From Planctomycetota bacterium (GTDB taxonomy: Bacteria; Planctomycetota; J058): 39,708 bases of DNA. The notes under the pieces are model-generated. The model was not told where the DNA came from and did no database searches. It saw nothing but the letters and a program-made list of their open reading frames with translations. Shown here piece by piece: positions 16,747 through 24,061 of the stretch; within the stretch, counting starts at the first letter, position 1, and every line of letters begins with the position of its first letter. The position numbers and the translations under genes were made by a program. The DNA is taken from positions 1-39,708 of the forward strand of contig RFHU01000097.1 in assembly GCA_003695705.1 (NCBI GenBank), read 5' to 3'.

Positions 16747-18197
16747 TCCGTCCTCCTTCGCTCCTCTCCAACGCCAAGGCGCGCCCGCGCCGCGCGCCGT
16801 TCGCGCTCCTCGCGGCGCTCGTCAGCGGCTGCGTCGCTCCCGGCGCCAACCTCCGGGAGCCACCCGCCCCAGCCCAGCGATCCGCGACCGCCGCTCCGCT
16901 CCTCCGCTGGGTCGCCCTCCCGGAGCGCGCGCTCGTCGACGCCTTCCGCGCCCGCGCCGCGAAGTTCTTGCGCCCCGAAGACGCTCGGCTCCTCGCCACC
17001 CTCTGCGAGCGCGAGGCCGTCCTCGCCCACCACGCCTTCCTGGCCGCCGAGGACCCCGCGCTGCGGGCCGGCCTGTCCCGCGGCCTGGGGCACCCTGCCT
17101 ACGCCGCCAGCGAGGCGGCGCGGGCGGCCTCGCCGGCCGAGCACGCGCGGGCACGCGCCTCCTACGCCCAGGCGGTGGCCCTTGCCCCGGTCGACCGCAC
17201 GCGCGCGCGGCGGGCGGCCGAGGAGGCAGCGGCAGGCTTCCGCGACTGCGGCGACCGCCTGCGCGCCGGCGCTGCCCAGGCGCTCGCCTGCGGGCTGGCC
17301 CTCGAGGAGCGGGACCCCACGCTCGCTTCGTCCGAGCCCGTGGTGCCCGCCCAGCGCGCCGCCGCCGCGCTGCTTGCCCTGGGGAGCCGTTGGCTGCGAG
17401 GAGAGCGCGACCCGGAGGCGGCGCGCGAGGCCGCTGACCGGGCCCTCGAGGCGGGCGACGACGCCGTCCTGCGCTGCCTCGAGGAGGACCTGGCCTGCGG
17501 CCTCGTCGACCCCGCCGCGGGAGCCCCCGACTTCGCCCTCCGCTGGGAGGCGGGACTTGCGCGCGCGGCCCTGCGCCGCGGCGAAGCCCTCCGCGCCCTC
17601 GCGCACGCCCAGGCGGCCTTGCGGAGGAGCGAGGCGCTGGGGCACGCGCCAAGCGCGGCGCGCTTGCGGCTGGCCCAGGCCCATCTGGCCGCGGGGCGCC
17701 CCGACCCGGCGCTGGCCGTTGCCCAGGAAGCCCTCGAAGCGGCCGAAGGTCCCTCCGCCGCAGCGGCGGCGCAGTCCGTGCTGGCGGAGGCCCTCTTGCA
17801 CCTCGGGCGTCCCGAGGCCGCGGCGGCGCGCTACGCGCGTGCGCAGGAGGCGGCCGAGCGGGCGGGCGACGACCGCGGGGCCCTGCGCGCCGGCGTGAAC
17901 CGCGCCTTCGCCAGCCTGCGCGCCCGAGACACCGAGTCCGCCGCGGAAGCCGTGGCTTCCGTCGTCGCCCTGGGCCCCCTCGACCGCGAAGGCCGCGACC
18001 TCGTCGCGCGGCGGGACATCGCCTCGGTCCTCACCGACCTCCTCGCCGGCAAGGCCGAGCCGAGCGCCGCCGCGGCCCGGGTCGAAGCGGTCCTCGATTT
18101 CGCCCGCCAGGCGGGCTGCCTGGAGGTCGTCGAGCGCTACGCGGGACTCGCGCGCGCTCTGCGTGGAGCGGGCGGCGCCGCGCGACGAGGCTCCTGA
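16743..18197 (+). CDS. TPR-like lipoprotein at the end of the secretin operon, candidate pilotin
   Basis: This encodes 484 residues from ATG 16743, overlapping the secretin stop (ATGA). An N-terminal lipoprotein signal ends LLAALVSGC (Cys 30). The rest is helical: a first part of about 150 residues with no clear repeat, then TPR-like hairpins (AALRRGEALRALAHAQAAL, LRLAQAHLAAGRPDPALAVA, SVLAEALLHLGRPEAAAARY). In type IV pili the TPR lipoprotein PilF/PilW is the pilotin that carries the secretin to the outer membrane. Position and lipidation make this a candidate, though it is about twice the length of PilF/PilW. No experimental homologue is recognised. A short hairpin, GGCGG/CCGCC at 18204-18217, follows the stop and may help end the operon. 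Confidence 0.82.
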   Translation: MIRPPSLLSNAKARPRRAPFALLAALVSGCVAPGANLREPPAPAQRSATAAPLLRWVALPERALVDAFRARAAKFLRPEDARLLATLCEREAVLAHHAFLAAEDPALRAGLSRGLGHPAYAASEAARAASPAEHARARASYAQAVALAPVDRTRARRAAEEAAAGFRDCGDRLRAGAAQALACGLALEERDPTLASSEPVVPAQRAAAALLALGSRWLRGERDPEAAREAADRALEAGDDAVLRCLEEDLACGLVDPAAGAPDFALRWEAGLARAALRRGEALRALAHAQAALRRSEALGHAPSAARLRLAQAHLAAGRPDPALAVAQEALEAAEGPSAAAAAQSVLAEALLHLGRPEAAAARYARAQEAAERAGDDRGALRAGVNRAFASLRARDTESAAEAVASVVALGPLDREGRDLVARRDIASVLTDLLAGKAEPSAAAARVEAVLDFARQAGCLEVVERYAGLARALRGAGGAARRGS

Positions 18198-18233
18198 GCC
18201 CACGGCGGCATCCCGCCTTGGTCCGCGCGCCGT

Positions 18234-18569
18234 TCAGGCGCAGGGGCGACGCATGCGGGCCATGAAGCAGCCGGCGGGCGGGCGGTTCTCGGTCGCGTGG
18301 GCGCAGCCGGCGAGCAGCGGGCAGTGCGCGCAGTCTCGACGGCAGGTCGCGGAGGGCAGCGGGACGCGCGGGAGCGACCGCAGGTTCCCCGGAGACTCGA
18401 CGAGCAAAGGAAGCTCGAGCCAGGGAGCGGGCTCCGCGTAGGCGGTGACGCAGCGACCATCCCGGCGGTATCCGAGGACCACGCGGATGGTTTGCTTGCT
18501 GAGTGGTTCGTCCTTGTGGACGACCAGGGACCCTACGGTCCAGGGTCGCCGCGCGGTGGCGCTCGCCAT
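18234..18569 (-). CDS. small Cys-rich protein with C-x3-C-x2-C-x5-C motif
   Basis: This encodes 111 residues. ATG 18569 is chosen because AAGGAGGAAGAGG lies directly upstream on the minus strand. The N-terminal half is a plausible small beta domain (VGSLVVHKDEPLSKQTIRVV, GYRRDGRCVTAYAEP). The C-terminal third holds six of the protein's seven cysteines: CRRDC, AHCPLLAGC and then PAGC and RPC at the end. This pattern could bind Zn or an Fe-S cluster. The C-x2-C-x5-C core recurs in the 70-residue protein at 30757-30969. I recognise no family. It is a single gene, convergent with the secretion operon. Confidence 0.7.
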   Translation of the reverse strand: MASATARRPWTVGSLVVHKDEPLSKQTIRVVLGYRRDGRCVTAYAEPAPWLELPLLVESPGNLRSLPRVPLPSATCRRDCAHCPLLAGCAHATENRPPAGCFMARMRRPCA

Positions 18570-18883
18570 GACCTCTTCCTCCTTGGGCTGCCCGACGCGG
18601 GGCAAGCTGCGGTCCTTGACGGCGGCGCCTGCCCGCCGCCTCGGCGGCGCGCGGAGCGGCGAGCCCAGGGCGGGCAGGACTTGCGCGCAGGCACCGCCGG
18701 CCTGGCAGCGCTTGCGGCCACCGCTCGCTCCTCCCTAGGTCTTCGGAGGCGGCGCGGGGCGGGGCGCCCCTCCCCGCCCGGGTTCGTTTCGCCTGCGCAC
18801 GGAGTGCCGAGACGGTTGTCATCCCGACGTGACCGCCCCGCGCGCGTTCGCGGCTCCCCCGGGGCAGAGGGTATCCTCGCCGC
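18570..18883. other. intergenic, no gene seen
   Basis: There are 314 nt between the Cys-rich protein gene (minus) and the alpha/beta hydrolase gene (plus), which are divergent, so promoters for both are expected. A 10-bp inverted repeat is present (CCTGCCCGCC near 18629 and GGCGGGCAGG near 18671). Otherwise it is GC-rich sequence with no consistent coding frame, and I could not place promoter hexamers. Confidence 0.5.
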
Positions 18884-19720
18884 GTGGAACAGCCTGCGCT
18901 TTACGACCACCCCGCCCTGGGGGTGGCCTGCTTCCGGCCTCGGCCCGGTGCGACCCTCCCCGTCACCGACGCGGGGAGGCCGGTGGACCTCAGCCTTCCC
19001 GACGGGACCCCCGTCGGCGGCTACTGGCTCGCCGTCGGCGGCGTTGGGCCCGCGCTCCTCTTCCTTCACGACGCCGACGAGATCATCGCCGATCACGTGG
19101 AGCGCTGGAGCCGCTGGGGACGCGAACTGGGCCTGAACGTCCTCCTCCTCGACTGGCCGGGCTTCGCGAGCAGCGGTGGGAGCCCAGGCCTCGGGGCCTG
19201 CCGAGCCGCCGCCCGCGCCGCCCTCGAGTTCCTCCTCGCGAGGGACCCCGCCGAGGTCCCCCAGGTCCTCGTCTACGGGCGGGGCCTGGGCTCGGTCTTC
19301 GCGTGCGAGAGCGTGCGGGGCGAGCGCTCCCCGCGGCTGCGGGGTCTCGTCCTCGAGAGCGGAGTGGCCGACCTCGCCGACTGGGTCGCCGAGCGCGTTC
19401 CCTGGGAGCAGACCCACGTTCGTCGCGAGGACGTCATGGAAGAACTGGACGCGGCCCTCTCGGCCGACTTCCGGGTGCGCGCCACCCTGGAGGAACTCGA
19501 CCTCCCCGTGCTCGTCCTCCACGGCCTGGGCGACGCGCGCCTTCCCCTGGACCGGAACGGCGAACGCCTGGCGTTCTGGGCAGGAACCGTCCCCTGCGTT
19601 TTGCCCGAGGGCGACCACGAGAGCCTCCTCGACGCCAACGCCAACAAGCTGTGCGCGGCGCTGCGCGCCTTCGTCGCCAAGGCCTGCCCGCGCGACGGCG
19701 AGTCCGGGGGTGGGCCTTGA
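18884..19720 (+). CDS. alpha/beta-hydrolase-fold protein lacking the nucleophile Ser
   Basis: This encodes 278 residues from GTG 18884. The fold is that of ABHD13/YfhR-like serine hydrolases: LLFLHDADEI (oxyanion strand), NVLLLDWPGFASSGGSPG, the nucleophile elbow, then LPVLVLHGLGDARLPLDRN (acid region, D217) and PEGDHESLLDAN (H245). The elbow, normally GxSxG as in YGRSLGS, reads YGRGLGS, so residue 134 is Gly (GGC, one base from the Ser codon AGC). Classic Ser hydrolase activity should be lost unless another residue substitutes. It may be a pseudoenzyme or a recently inactivated gene, since the rest is intact. There is no signal peptide. It is a single gene. Confidence 0.88.
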   Translation: MEQPALYDHPALGVACFRPRPGATLPVTDAGRPVDLSLPDGTPVGGYWLAVGGVGPALLFLHDADEIIADHVERWSRWGRELGLNVLLLDWPGFASSGGSPGLGACRAAARAALEFLLARDPAEVPQVLVYGRGLGSVFACESVRGERSPRLRGLVLESGVADLADWVAERVPWEQTHVRREDVMEELDAALSADFRVRATLEELDLPVLVLHGLGDARLPLDRNGERLAFWAGTVPCVLPEGDHESLLDANANKLCAALRAFVAKACPRDGESGGGP

Positions 19721-19809
19721 GGCCGTTCGCGCGGGACGCGGGGAGGTCGCTCCCCGAGAGCGTACCCTCCGGTGACACGCGCCGAGGCCGCACGAAGTAG
19801 CGTCTCGCC

Positions 19810-20544
19810 ATGCTCGCAGCACCCACGCTGGCGACCGCACTCCTCAGCGTTCTGCAAATGGCCTCAGGGTCGGGGGCTCCAGGGCGAGTGGTCGCCGCGC
19901 CCCACGGAGGGTACGACCAGAACACCGAGTACATGGCCCGCAACATCGCCGGTCGCCTCGGCTACGGCTGGGTACGGGCCTTGGCCTATCGCTCGGTGCC
20001 CCTCCGCTACTGGTACGACGTCAACCGTCCCACCGAACGCCCCTACCGGAGAGGACGCTTCGGCGACCCCGTGTGGACCGCCGAGGCCCAGCGCGTTTAC
20101 GACGAATACCAGCAGCGCCTGGAAGGCGCCGCGCGCCGCAGCGGGCCGCTCGATCTGCTCGTCGAGATCCACGGCCACTCGCGAACCGTTCCGGCCGGCG
20201 GCCGCTCCCTGCGCGTCCAGGTCATCGAACTCGCCACCACGGGCTTCACGCGGACCGAGCTGCGGGCCCTCAAGCGGCACTACGAGGAGCTCCAGCGGAG
20301 CCTGCCCGCTTCGCAGCGGGTGCCCCTCGCCATCGACCGGCTCGATCCCCACTTCGAATACCGCGGCTGGTGGATCCCCTTCCACTTCCGTGCCAGCGAG
20401 GCGAAGCGCAAGGGCTCGCTTCGCCCCACCAAAGCCCGCCGCGCCCTCCACTTCGAGCTCCCGCCGCGCGTCCGGGACTCCGCCGCCGTGCGGAGCGCCT
20501 ACGAGCGCTTGCTCGCTCGCCTCATCCGACGCGCCGCGGGTTGA
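19810..20544 (+). CDS. N-formylglutamate amidohydrolase-like protein, probably exported
   Basis: This encodes 244 residues from ATG 19810. A hydrophobic N-terminus (LAAPTLATALLSVLQMASG) could be a signal peptide. The mature part carries motifs resembling the N-formylglutamate amidohydrolase (HutG/FGase) family: APHGG (31-34), a DVNRP motif (70-74, compare D-N/L-R in the family) and VEIHGHSR (118-125), where His residues would bind zinc. Family members remove formyl or acyl groups from amino acids or act as carboxypeptidase-like amidases. The C-terminal half (LDPHFEYRGWWIPFHF) is not family-typical in my reading. No histidine-catabolism genes are nearby, so a role in histidine breakdown is not supported; a cell-wall or peptide substrate outside the cytoplasm is possible. 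Confidence 0.6.
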   Translation: MLAAPTLATALLSVLQMASGSGAPGRVVAAPHGGYDQNTEYMARNIAGRLGYGWVRALAYRSVPLRYWYDVNRPTERPYRRGRFGDPVWTAEAQRVYDEYQQRLEGAARRSGPLDLLVEIHGHSRTVPAGGRSLRVQVIELATTGFTRTELRALKRHYEELQRSLPASQRVPLAIDRLDPHFEYRGWWIPFHFRASEAKRKGSLRPTKARRALHFELPPRVRDSAAVRSAYERLLARLIRRAAG

Positions 20545-20674
20545 CCTGACGGCAGACTCCGGCAGACCTTCGACCGGGTCCGCGGACGTCTTCCCCTGCC
20601 CTCCCCTCCCAAGCCTCGACGTGCCGAGCGCCGCCCGGCGCCGAGCGGGGCTCGGGTACGCTACGCTCTCCGCC

Positions 20675-21286
20675 ATGGGACGGCGCTCTTGGACCCACCA
20701 TCTGCGCCTGCTGCCGGGCGGGGACTCCGACGTCGCTTCGGGCATCGTGGCGACCGCCTTGCTCTACCTCGGTCTCCTCGTGGTGGGGCTCATCGGCTCG
20801 GCCCTCGCGGTGCGCTCTCTGGGGGGCTTCTCCTTCGGTCCCTTGCGCCTGTTCAGCCTCGCGAACGCGTTCCCCTGCCTGGTCATCGCCGGGTGGACGG
20901 GGTGGCGCATCCAACGCACGAAGCACATCGAGGAAGACCAGGTGGCCGTCGACCTCGAGCGGCGGCGCGTCTACTTCGGCGACGAGGTCGGCCGGGTTCC
21001 CAAGGGCGCGGTGGTTTTCTCGGTGACGCCGCGGCAGGTCCGCGTCGCCCTTGCCGACGGCCGACCGGCGACGGTCTACTACCGAGTGAACGCGGACCCC
21101 GACGACCTCCTGGTGCTCGGGCGCACTCTGCGGAGGCACGCCGGCCTCGCCACTGAGGACTACGTCCACAGCGTGGTCTCGCGCTTGGCCGGCGAGATCC
21201 TCCCCGATCCCCAGGGTCTCCGCGACGCCGCCGGACGCGAACTGCTCGCCAAGGGCATCGTCGTCACGCGGGTGTCCGTTGACTGA
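20675..21286 (+). CDS. membrane protein with SPFH-like C-terminal segment
   Basis: This encodes 203 residues from ATG 20675. There are two hydrophobic segments (about 23-47, ALLYLGLLVVGLIGSALAV, and about 58-75, LANAFPCLVIAGWTGW), then a cytoplasmic or periplasmic domain. The stretch VYYRVNADPDDLLVLGRTLR followed by EDYVHSVVSRLAGEIL resembles the core of SPFH/band-7 (prohibitin/stomatin) domains, where YYRV.DP... is followed by a helix. The call is weak and from memory of the family. It overlaps the next gene by 8 nt, so the two form a unit. Confidence 0.6.
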   Translation: MGRRSWTHHLRLLPGGDSDVASGIVATALLYLGLLVVGLIGSALAVRSLGGFSFGPLRLFSLANAFPCLVIAGWTGWRIQRTKHIEEDQVAVDLERRRVYFGDEVGRVPKGAVVFSVTPRQVRVALADGRPATVYYRVNADPDDLLVLGRTLRRHAGLATEDYVHSVVSRLAGEILPDPQGLRDAAGRELLAKGIVVTRVSVD

Positions 21287-22217
21287 ACCGGCGCGCATCG
21301 TCGGATACGGTTCGCTCACCTCGGCGGAGGGGTTGGGCCGGGACCTGGCCGGGGTCTTGGACGCCCGCCCCCTGTGGCTCCAGGCGCGGCGGGCCTTCGC
21401 CAAGCCGGCCCAGCGCAGCGGCTGCCTCGCCATGGACCTTGCCCTGGGCGCGCCCGTCCTCGAGGCCGGCGCGCGGGCCCCCGACGGGGAGGCACCGCGC
21501 TGCCAGGGCCTCGTGCTCACGGTGGCGGCCGACGCCGCGCCTCGCCTGGCGCGGCGCGAAGGCTACCCCGCGGGCTGTTGGGAGCGCTTGGTGGCGTGGG
21601 CTCGACCGCGCACGCTGGCGGAGGCCCTTCTCGAACTCGCCGAGGCGAGCGGGGACCTGCTGGCCTACCGCCGCGAGCTGGCGGCGCGGGCGGGAGCCTA
21701 CCCTTTGGAGCAGGTCCACTACCTGCCGCACCCCGTGCGCGTGGCGGGCGAGGCGCCCGCGGTGGTCTTCGTCGCCCCTGCTCCGCGCCGGACCGGAGTC
21801 CCGGAGGCGGAGTCGATCAAGGCCGACTACCCCCGGCTGCGTCCTCTGGGGCTGGAGGAGGTCTTCCGCTGCGCCCCCGAAGTCTACCCGCCCTTCGCTC
21901 CCGACCGGCAGGCGCGTTACGTGGAGCTTTGCCTGCGCGCCGCGGCCCACGGCGTGTGGGTCGGCGATCTCGTCCGCGGGCCCCTCGACGCCGCGCATCC
22001 GACGGCGGCTCTGCTGCGTCGGTGGCGGGCTCGGCCGACGGCGCTGGAGGAGGAGCGAGCGGCGCTGCGGCAGGCCGTCCCCGCCCTCCGGGGCGGAGGC
22101 TACGCCGAACGCTTCGTCCCCGACCTCGAAGAAGCCCTTGGCCGCAGCGGGCTCTGGCAGGGGACGGCGGACGGTCCCGGCGAGGATCGGTTTGTCGGCG
22201 GTTCCCTGGGCTCCTAG
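21279..22217 (+). CDS. YGSL-motif protein, gamma-glutamylcyclotransferase-like fold suspected
   Basis: This encodes 312 residues from TTG 21279, overlapping the upstream stop by 8 nt. The N-terminus RIVGYGSLTSAEGLGRDLAG carries the YGSL motif of the GGCT/AIG2-like (BtrG) fold, followed by CQGLVLTVAADAAPRLARRE, which fits the next strand and helix of that fold. The catalytic Glu of GGCT enzymes is not assigned. The C-terminal half (from about residue 170) is helical and not recognised. GGCT-type enzymes cleave gamma-glutamyl amides; whether this one does is unknown. The C-terminal extension and the coupling to a membrane protein gene are unusual. Confidence 0.65.
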   Translation: MTEPARIVGYGSLTSAEGLGRDLAGVLDARPLWLQARRAFAKPAQRSGCLAMDLALGAPVLEAGARAPDGEAPRCQGLVLTVAADAAPRLARREGYPAGCWERLVAWARPRTLAEALLELAEASGDLLAYRRELAARAGAYPLEQVHYLPHPVRVAGEAPAVVFVAPAPRRTGVPEAESIKADYPRLRPLGLEEVFRCAPEVYPPFAPDRQARYVELCLRAAAHGVWVGDLVRGPLDAAHPTAALLRRWRARPTALEEERAALRQAVPALRGGGYAERFVPDLEEALGRSGLWQGTADGPGEDRFVGGSLGS

Positions 22218-22370
22218 CGGTTCGCCGTCGGGGCTCCCCGCCGCTCGGCGCCGGAGGGACCCTCGAAGGTCGCTGCGCCGCGCTCGGGCCGGGGGGTCCC
22301 GGCGAATCGAGCAGGCTCTGGCGCGGGGAGCCGGGGGGCGTCGTCCCCTCTTCGGTCCGCGGCGTCGTCG
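22218..22370. other. convergent intergenic gap, possible shared terminator
   Basis: There are 153 nt between two convergent stops. GGCTCCCCGC (22232-22241) and GCGGGGAGCC (22323-22332) form a 10-bp inverted repeat 81 nt apart. No T-tract follows, so a Rho-independent terminator is not shown. No gene is seen. Confidence 0.35.
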
Positions 22371-22955
22371 TCAGGGGAGGACGGAGAACTCGACCCTCCG
22401 GGTGTCCCGCAGGCGGACCACCGAGTCGAGGTCGGTCGCCCCGAGCTTGCCGCGCAACTCGAGGCTGGCCTTTACGGTTCCCTTCAGTTTGGCTGCGGGG
22501 CCTTCGACCCCCTTCAGGGTGACCGTCACCGGCAGACGGTCTTCGTCGGGCTCGCCGAACTCCAAGACGGCGATGCGCTTGAAGGGGATGGTGACCTGCG
22601 CGGACCCGCGGCGCAGGACGAGCTTCTTGACCTCCTCCCCCGAGCCGCCCCCGAAGAGGGTCACCTCGGGAACGAAGACCACCACGTCCCGAACGACGAA
22701 GGGCTTTGCCGGCGCTCCGCCCAGGGCGCTCGGCTTGTCGGTCACCTTGACCTGGTAGCGGGTCGGGTCCTGCTCCTTCTTCTTTTCCTTCTTGCCTTCG
22801 CCGCTCTTTGGGGTGCCGCGCGGCCCGGACCCCGCACCGCCGGGACGGCTTTCGGGAGCGCGCCGCTCCTGGGCCACCCCTGGGCTGCTCGCGCAGCCGA
22901 GAACCAGGGCCAGGACCACCAGGCTCGAACTCCAAGACAAGCGCAGGGCGCGCAT
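22371..22955 (-). CDS. putative lipoprotein, unknown function
   Basis: This encodes 194 residues from ATG 22955, with GAGAGG upstream on the minus strand. A lipoprotein signal, SLVVLALVLGC (Cys 21), is followed by a charged linker (PKSGEGKKEKKKEQDPTRY) and a beta-rich domain of about 110 residues with strands such as PFVVRDVVVFVPEVTLF, VTIPFKRIAVLEFG and LPVTVTLKGVEG. The phrase VTIPFKRIAVLEFGEP resembles domains where exported proteins respond to a set of conserved strands, but I recognise no family. It is a single gene, divergent from the next over a 420-nt gap that holds a long hairpin in its probable 5' leader. Confidence 0.7.
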   Translation of the reverse strand: MRALRLSWSSSLVVLALVLGCASSPGVAQERRAPESRPGGAGSGPRGTPKSGEGKKEKKKEQDPTRYQVKVTDKPSALGGAPAKPFVVRDVVVFVPEVTLFGGGSGEEVKKLVLRRGSAQVTIPFKRIAVLEFGEPDEDRLPVTVTLKGVEGPAAKLKGTVKASLELRGKLGATDLDSVVRLRDTRRVEFSVLP

Positions 22956-23375
22956 GCCGACCTCTCTTTCGCCGCGGCGTCGGATCCTACCCGCAACGCC
23001 TCCCCCGAGCCACCGCCTTCGAGACCGAAGGCCGGCGCGGGGACCGCCCCCGCGCCGGCTTCGGCTGCCTCAGGAACGCGGGGCCGGGGGCACGCACGCT
23101 TCGGGCCGCGCGCGACTTCCCCGCGGCGTGGGTTCGGCAGGGGTCGCGTCTCGCCGGCGGGTCCCGTGGGCAGTTCCTGCCCGCTTCGTCTCCTCCTCGT
23201 TGCGGTGTTCCTTCGCCCCTTCCGTTGCACGAACTGCAATCCAGGGTCGGCGCGGTCGGCGTCGCGGCGTGCGCAACCCACGAAGCTCCGAGGAACGGTG
23301 GACTGGCTGCGTGTTTGCTTCTCAAGCCGCTGGCCACAGAAGCCGAAAAAGAGGGCAAGGAAGGAGGGACGAGCG
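22956..23375. other. divergent intergenic region with hairpin and dyad
   Basis: There are 420 nt between a minus-strand lipoprotein gene and a plus-strand exported-protein gene. I see no gene. It contains a 17-bp interrupted stem at 23025-23064 and a small dyad TTGCAcgaacTGCAA at 23225-23239. A ribosome site AAGGAGGGA precedes the ATG at 23376. Promoters for both genes must be here. Confidence 0.55.
23025..23064. promoter_or_regulatory. long GC-rich hairpin in divergent intergenic region
   Basis: GCCGGCGCGGGG (23031-23042) pairs perfectly with CCCCGCGCCGGC (23048-23059) around the 5-nt loop ACCGC. The stem extends outward through CCGAA/TTCGG with one bulged G. No U-tract follows on either strand. 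It lies about 70 nt upstream of the lipoprotein start at 22955, so it may sit in that gene's 5' leader. Confidence 0.5.
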
Positions 23376-24005
23376 ATGCGAGGGAGCCTCATGGTTGCGG
23401 CTGCCTGGTTCGCCCTCCTCGGCTTCGCCTGGGCCGGTCCGCTGGACGTCGCCGCCGCCGGAGCGCGCTCGGCCACTCCGACCGCCTCCCGAAGCGTTTC
23501 GGACCGAGCGCGCGGGGCTTCCTCCGACGATCCGCTGGCCTCGCTCGACGTGCGGGTGCGCCTCGAACTGCCGCCGGTCCGTCCAACCCGCGCTCCGCAG
23601 CGCATCCATCTGCGCCTCGGGGCGCTGCCCCCGGCCACGCTCTCGCTGCGCGTGCGCCTCTGCGCCTGGGCGGCGTTGACCGTCTCCGCAGACCTCGACA
23701 GCGACCTGCCGCGCCTCGATGCCCTGGATGGAGAAACCTACTGGTGTCCGGGCCTCGAGCTGCGCCCTGCCCGCGGGCTGAGCGTCTTCGTCGAAGACTT
23801 CCAGCCGGCGAGCGCCGTGACGGGGGGGAGCGAGGGCGAGCCAGCGCCGCAGCGCTCGTGGGACGGGCACCAGATCGCGGTGGGCCTGCGCCTGCGGCCA
23901 GCCTCCGGGCTGCGGATCGAGGGCGCCACCGTGCTCTACGCCCTTTCGGCCTCCGGGCGGGCCGGCGGGGTCGGGGCAACCCTGAGCCTGACCCTCCGCT
24001 ACTGA
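23376..24005 (+). CDS. exported beta-rich protein, unknown function
   Basis: This encodes 209 residues from ATG 23376, behind AAGGAGGGA. The signal peptide MVAAAWFALLGFAWA is preceded by a short basic start. The mature protein has alternating strands (LASLDVRVRLELPPV, RIHLRLGALPPATLSLRVRL, HQIAVGLRLRPASGLRIEGA) and ends VGATLSLTLRY, that is, with the aromatic C-terminal residue typical of outer-membrane beta-barrels. Its size would suit a small barrel of 8 to 10 strands, but two Cys and a Ser/Pro region make this uncertain. No family is recognised. Confidence 0.65.
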   Translation: MRGSLMVAAAWFALLGFAWAGPLDVAAAGARSATPTASRSVSDRARGASSDDPLASLDVRVRLELPPVRPTRAPQRIHLRLGALPPATLSLRVRLCAWAALTVSADLDSDLPRLDALDGETYWCPGLELRPARGLSVFVEDFQPASAVTGGSEGEPAPQRSWDGHQIAVGLRLRPASGLRIEGATVLYALSASGRAGGVGATLSLTLRY

Positions 24006-24061
24006 GGGCCAACGGCGCCGGGCCCTCGCGCTCGGAGCGGGGCGGAGAGGGGCCGAAGGGT

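Noticed and set aside
18234..18569. Radical SAM protein, because of CX3CX2C
   Set aside because: The protein is only 111 residues and has no barrel or SAM-binding motifs; the spacing alone is not enough.
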